Positions 6,792-9,649 of a stretch of DNA of 9,649 nucleotides are shown piece after piece. Under the pieces are notes generated by a model that ran no database searches, had not been told where the DNA came from, and saw only the letters and a program-made list of their open reading frames with translations. Both the position numbers and the translations under genes were made by a program. This DNA comes from an uncultured Eubacteriales bacterium (GTDB lineage: Bacteria > Bacillota > Clostridia > Peptostreptococcales > Anaerovoracaceae). The stretch lies in contig CACXCQ010000209.1 in assembly GCA_902766185.1 (NCBI GenBank), positions 1 through 9,649 on the forward strand, in the 5' to 3' direction. Positions within the stretch are counted from its first letter, which is position 1, and the number at the start of each line of letters is the position of its first letter.

Positions 6792-8558
6792 ATGATCATG
6801 TCTGCATATCAGAACAAGGTGCTTCGCATCGATTGCACGAAACAGGAATCGAGAACCGAACCCCTGAACATGGAGTTCGCTGAGAAATACGTGGGATCCA
6901 AGGGACTGGCGATCCGTTACATGTACGAGGATATGAAGCCGGGGATCGACCCCCTGGGCCCGGAGAACAATCTGTACCTGACCACCGGTCCCATGTCGGG
7001 AACTCCCATTCCCTGCTCCGGCAAGCTGTCGGTAGCGGCCAAGTCGCCGGCCACCGGGACCATGAACGACTGCTCCATCGGCGGTCACGCGGGCATCCGC
7101 CTGAAGTTCGCCGGATACGATATGGTGGTCTTCGAGGGACAGATGGATAAGCCCTCCTACATCGTGATCGAGGACGACAAGATCACCTTCCATGACGCGG
7201 GAGAACTGTGGGGCATGACCTCCCACGCCGCGGAAAAGAAACTCATCGAGGAATACGGAACAGAATTCAGCTGCCTGTCCATCGGTCCTGCGGGAGAGAA
7301 CCTGAACTACATCTCCTGCATCAACAGCGACTACTACCGGCAGGCCGGCCGCGGCGGCATCGGCGCTGTCATGGGCAGCAAGAAGCTGAAGGCTATCCTG
7401 ATCAAGGGAACCGGCGCGGTCAACGTCCCGAACATCAAGGAGACTACCGACCGGATCCTGGAGATCTTCCACGAGAACTGCCTGTCCGAGGACAACGAGT
7501 ACGTGTTCGACGAAGGAACCTACGCGTTCCTGGAAGCCTGTAACGACGGCGGCATCCTGCCGGCCCACAACTTCAGCGCGGCCACCGACGTCAAGTGGGA
7601 TACCTACAACGGCGCGGTCATGAAGAAGTACCGCCTGGGCAAGAGAGGCTGCGGATCCTGCGGCCTGGGCTGCGGCAACTTCATGAAGGTCGGCGACGCC
7701 ATCGTAGAAGGCCCCGAGTACGAGACCACAGCGGCCTCCGGACCTCAGTGCGACATCGCCAGCATCGAGCACAACGTAAAATACAACCAGCTGGTGGATG
7801 ACCTCGGCATGGACTCCATCAGTACCGGCGTCACCGTGGCCTGGGCCATGGAGATGGCGGAGAAGGGCATCCACGACTTTGGCGTCCACTTCGGCAACGA
7901 AGAGGAGATGCTGGCCATCATCGAGGATATGGCCTATCGCCGCGGCGCCGGCGCGGAGCTGGCGGACGGCGTGAAGGTCGCTTCCGAGAAATGGGGCGGC
8001 ACAGACTTTGCCATGCATTCCAAGGGACTGGAGTTCCCCCAGTATGAACCCCGGGGCAGCTTCGGTATGGCGGCATCCTACGCGGTATCCGACCGTGGCG
8101 CCTGCCATATGCGTTCCTATACAGCTAACGAAGAGGTGTTCGAGGCATCCTGCCCGCCGTACACCCACGAGGGCAAGGGCCAGGTCCTGTACGATCTGGG
8201 CGAGTTCAACGCCATCAAGTTCTCCTGCTGCCTCTGCGACCTGTGGGGTTCCGTGGACTACGCCATCATGGCGGAGCTGCTGACGCTGATCACCGGTCGC
8301 GAATGGACCGAAGAGGAGATGGGCGTGGTCGGCCGCCGTGTGCTGAACATCGGCCGTGCCTTCAACCAGAGAGAAGGATTCACCCGGGCGGACGACGTAG
8401 TTCCGCAGAGACTCTTCAAGGATCCGCTGAAGGGCGGACCGGCAGACGGCCAGGTCATGACCGAGGAAGGTTTCCAGGATATGCTCAGCCAGTACTTCGA
8501 GATCATGGGCTGGGATGAGAACGGATGCCTGCCGCAGGAAATGCTGGACGAGCTGTAG
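6792..8558 (+). CDS. aor: Tungsten-dependent aldehyde:ferredoxin oxidoreductase (AOR) family protein
   Basis: AOR-family enzyme of 588 aa (family about 600), expected to oxidise aldehydes to acids, or reduce acids, with a W/Mo-bispterin and one [4Fe-4S] cluster in the cytoplasm. Seen: AGRGGIGAVMGSK at 185-197, EGPEYET at 306-312, and cluster ligands Cys287, Cys290, Cys294 (CGSCGLGC) plus a late Cys at 482, positions very close to those of the Pyrococcus AOR (288/291/295/494). The first pterin-binding motif DxxGMDS is intact at 336-342. The second, normally DxxGLC, reads FSCCLCD at 477-483, with Asp and Gly replaced by Phe and Cys. The C-terminal NIGRAFNQREGF block is family-typical. AGGAGG (6778-6783) sits 8 bases before ATG 6792, which is preferred over GTG 6783 and ATG 6798. 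The substrate is not predictable, and the motif change suggests a divergent subfamily. Confidence 0.94.
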   Translation: MIMSAYQNKVLRIDCTKQESRTEPLNMEFAEKYVGSKGLAIRYMYEDMKPGIDPLGPENNLYLTTGPMSGTPIPCSGKLSVAAKSPATGTMNDCSIGGHAGIRLKFAGYDMVVFEGQMDKPSYIVIEDDKITFHDAGELWGMTSHAAEKKLIEEYGTEFSCLSIGPAGENLNYISCINSDYYRQAGRGGIGAVMGSKKLKAILIKGTGAVNVPNIKETTDRILEIFHENCLSEDNEYVFDEGTYAFLEACNDGGILPAHNFSAATDVKWDTYNGAVMKKYRLGKRGCGSCGLGCGNFMKVGDAIVEGPEYETTAASGPQCDIASIEHNVKYNQLVDDLGMDSISTGVTVAWAMEMAEKGIHDFGVHFGNEEEMLAIIEDMAYRRGAGAELADGVKVASEKWGGTDFAMHSKGLEFPQYEPRGSFGMAASYAVSDRGACHMRSYTANEEVFEASCPPYTHEGKGQVLYDLGEFNAIKFSCCLCDLWGSVDYAIMAELLTLITGREWTEEEMGVVGRRVLNIGRAFNQREGFTRADDVVPQRLFKDPLKGGPADGQVMTEEGFQDMLSQYFEIMGWDENGCLPQEMLDEL

Positions 8559-8573
8559 AGGACCAATTCAGTT

Positions 8574-8626
8574 AGTCAGTCAAACGTTTTGCTTGCTTGA
8601 GTTTTTTGGACTCCGTTTGATTGTCT
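8574..8626 (+). other. Stem-loop upstream of the operon terminator
   Basis: CAGTCAAACG (8577-8586) pairs with CGTTTGATTG (8614-8623) as ten RNA pairs including one G-U, and two further pairs can form beyond a mismatch. The 27-nt loop contains a small GAGT/ACTC hairpin (8599-8602 with 8610-8613) around a T6 run. It lies between the AOR stop and the true terminator and may protect the mRNA 3' end. Confidence 0.5.
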
Positions 8627-8630
8627 ATAT

Positions 8631-8664
8631 GGCCCGGAGCGAAATGCTTCGGGCCGTCTTTTTT
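8631..8664 (+). terminator. Intrinsic terminator of the ferredoxin-AOR operon
   Basis: GGCCCGGAGC pairs with GCUUCGGGCC (10 pairs, one G-U, loop GAAAU), followed by GUCUUUUUU. It separates the AOR unit from the moaD-mobB genes. Confidence 0.93.
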
Positions 8665-8686
8665 AGGAAGACTTAACGGCCGGTTT

Positions 8687-8697
8687 TGTGGTACACT
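8687..8697 (+). promoter_or_regulatory. Extended -10 promoter for the moaD-mobB unit
   Basis: TGTG-G-TACACT fits the extended -10 pattern TRTGn followed by a -10-like hexamer. The position just after a strong terminator and 24 bases before the moaD-like ATG supports it. No clear -35 is present. It shares the TGTGGTAyACT core with the promoter at 33-43. Confidence 0.5.
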
Positions 8698-8721
8698 GGT
8701 CAGGAAAGGAGAACGCATCAA

Positions 8722-8961
8722 ATGAAGATTACGATCACCATGCGGGGCACGCTCAAGAAATACATGCCCGGCGAAAAGGAGCGGATCGTGGAGGTGCCGG
8801 ACGGCTGCACGTGCGATGAAGCGCTGCAGTGCATCGGGATGAATTACAGGGAGATCAAGAACTTCGGCTTCGTTGTGCGCAACGGAAAACGATGCATGAT
8901 CTACGACCGGCTGGAAGACGGCGATGAGCTGAAGGCCTGGTCCCGGGTAGCAGGAGGCTGA
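8722..8961 (+). CDS. MoaD/ThiS-family ubiquitin-like sulfur carrier
   Basis: Small protein of 79 aa ending in the Gly78-Gly79 di-glycine tail that MoaD and ThiS proteins use for adenylation and thiocarboxylation. The pattern is a beta-grasp: first strand KITITMRGTLKKYMP, an EVPDGCTCDEALQCIGM strand-helix, FGFVVRNGKRC strand, and LEDGDELKAWSRVAGG, matching the family's L.DGDEV..FP.VAGG ending. In MoaD the thiocarboxylate supplies the dithiolene sulfurs of molybdopterin; next to AOR this would serve the tungsten or molybdenum pterin. ATG 8722 lies 10 bases after AAAGGAG (8705-8711); upstream in-frame TTG 8686 falls in the promoter. The stop is separated by one base from the mobB start. A role in thiamine or another sulfur transfer cannot be excluded from sequence alone. 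Confidence 0.86.
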   Translation: MKITITMRGTLKKYMPGEKERIVEVPDGCTCDEALQCIGMNYREIKNFGFVVRNGKRCMIYDRLEDGDELKAWSRVAGG

Positions 8962-8962
8962 T

Positions 8963-9454
8963 ATGCGGATCGTTGTGATCAAGGGATACAAGAAGACGGG
9001 TAAGACGACCACGTGCACCCGCCTGATCGAGGAGCTGGTGCGCCGCGGCTATACGGTGGGCAGCTCGAAGGACATCCATTTCGAGGGGTACCAGGCGGAC
9101 CAGGAGAACACCGATAGCTGGCGCCACGCAAAGGCTGGCGCGTCCACCGTCATCGTCTCCGGACCGAAGCAGACCGCAGTGCTGTACCAGCACCGCAGAG
9201 AAGTCCGTGATCTTCTGGACCTGTTCTCCGAGGACATCGTTGTCGCGGAAGGCGACCTCGGCATCCCGGTTGCGAACGTCGTCACCGGGAAAACGGAGGA
9301 GGACCTTCGCCGGCGCCGGGATGACCAGACCATAGCCTACTCCGGAGTCATCGCCAACGAAATGACTCAGTTCGAAGGCCTGCCGGTGGTCAGCGCCATG
9401 ACGGACATCGGGCAGCTGGCCGACCTGGTTTTGGGGAACTGCACGGAACTTTGA
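8963..9454 (+). CDS. mobB: MobB, molybdopterin-guanine dinucleotide biosynthesis adaptor
   Basis: P-loop GTPase-like protein of 163 aa. Residues 8-15 form the Walker A GYKKTGKT after a hydrophobic first strand, TDSWRHAKAGA at 50-60 is the MobB hallmark following the switch-like region KDIHFEGY, and DIVVAEG at 91-97 is the Walker B/EG strand. MobB assists MobA in attaching GMP to molybdopterin, or helps deliver the nucleotide cofactor. AGGAGG at 8952-8957 is 5 bases before ATG 8963, and the gene follows the MoaD-like gene by one base, so the two are co-translated. AOR itself uses a bis-pterin without nucleotide, so MobB here either serves another Mo/W enzyme in the cell or a different handling step. 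Confidence 0.9.
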   Translation: MRIVVIKGYKKTGKTTTCTRLIEELVRRGYTVGSSKDIHFEGYQADQENTDSWRHAKAGASTVIVSGPKQTAVLYQHRREVRDLLDLFSEDIVVAEGDLGIPVANVVTGKTEEDLRRRRDDQTIAYSGVIANEMTQFEGLPVVSAMTDIGQLADLVLGNCTEL

Positions 9455-9494
9455 CGCACCCGGGAAGTGAGTTCGCCGGTTTACCCGCGACCCG

Positions 9495-9514
9495 CCCGGA
9501 AACACCCGGAAACA
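9495..9514 (+). repeat. Two tandem copies of a 10-bp unit upstream of the last gene
   Basis: CCCGGAAACA occurs twice back to back. It lies in the 79-bp spacer after mobB, just before the ribosome site of the next gene. It could be slippage or a minor regulatory site; no other structure is convincing here. Confidence 0.5.
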
Positions 9515-9533
9515 CGAAAGGAGCAAAACAGAA

Positions 9534-9649
9534 ATGAAAGAAGCAGGAGAAAAAGACGTCACGCTGAAGTTCAATGGAGAAGACGTACCCATGGCCCCCT
9601 TCGTCGAGGGCATCATCAAGGAAACCGTACTGGGCCTGGTGAAGACCCT
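9534..9649 (+). CDS. Start of a small protein resembling a MobB-associated C-terminal segment (partial)
   Basis: The reading frame opens at ATG 9534, 10 bases after AAAGGAG (9517-9523), and runs off the window after 38 complete codons. The visible part begins KEAGEKDVTLKFNGEDVP and continues MAPFVEGIIKETVLGLVKT. From memory this resembles the segment (…VNGKEVPLNPFV…ILGMVSSLKG) found at the C-terminus of some clostridial and archaeal MobB proteins or as a free-standing small gene next to it. Here it is clearly separate, 79 bp after mobB. The family call is tentative; the frame, ribosome site and codon use are convincing. Confidence 0.6.
   Translation, partial: MKEAGEKDVTLKFNGEDVPMAPFVEGIIKETVLGLVKT

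Noticed and set aside
6525..8168. 547-aa open frame on the minus strand opposite AOR
   Set aside because: It is antisense to a strongly conserved AOR gene and has the His/Gly/Arg-rich composition of a shadow frame produced by GC-rich third codon positions; no recognisable domain or ribosome site.
8577..8623. Hairpin after AOR as an intrinsic terminator or insertion-sequence end
   Set aside because: No U-tract directly follows the stem on either strand and there is no transposase or target duplication nearby; the actual terminator is the next hairpin.
1..9649. CRISPR arrays, tRNA or rRNA genes, transposases, phage genes
   Set aside because: No spaced direct repeats, cloverleaf-like segments or recognisable mobile-element proteins were seen; the only repeats are short tandem units at 3129-3186 and 9495-9514.

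Overview
This window is a GC-rich, densely packed bacterial segment with every recognised gene on the + strand, short or overlapping gene junctions and strong Shine-Dalgarno sites. The tungsten-type aldehyde oxidoreductase (AOR) with its polyferredoxin, the lipoprotein-type binding proteins and the lack of any recognisable outer-membrane component suggest a strict anaerobe, probably Gram-positive (Clostridia or Coriobacteriia are plausible). The lineage is inferred, not shown.

Region 1 (about 30-6136) reads as one transcription unit of seven genes. A FecCD-type ABC importer (permease, ATPase, lipoprotein binding protein) is followed by a secreted protein with a bacterial Ig-like (Big2) domain and a sulfite-oxidase-like N-terminal domain. 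Then come a MotA/TolQ/ExbB-type channel, a small DUF2149 membrane protein with an ExbD-like intramembrane Asp, and a lipoprotein with a degenerate molybdopterin-domain-like fold. This is the most novel-looking part: a binding-protein importer combined with a proton-channel (ExbB/ExbD-like) motor pair and two extracytoplasmic SUOX-like proteins, with no TonB or outer-membrane receptor.

Region 2 (6137-8664) is the AOR unit. A good sigma-A promoter (TTGCTA-N17-TATAAT) precedes a roughly 170-nt structured leader that contains a textbook intrinsic terminator ahead of the first gene, so attenuation by a riboswitch is likely; a Moco/tungsten-cofactor class RNA is the obvious candidate. The leader is followed by a 4x[4Fe-4S] ferredoxin subunit and AOR, and the unit closes at a strong terminator.

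Region 3 (8665-9649) has its own extended -10 promoter and encodes a MoaD-like sulfur carrier, MobB, and the start of a small protein resembling a segment associated with MobB; the window ends inside it.

Taken together, the window looks like a tungsten/molybdenum locus: oxyanion or chelate uptake (region 1, substrate inferred), a W/Mo-pterin enzyme (region 2) and cofactor assembly (region 3). The link between region 1 and the metal is an inference from position and from the known FecCD-type molybdate/tungstate importer MolBCA.
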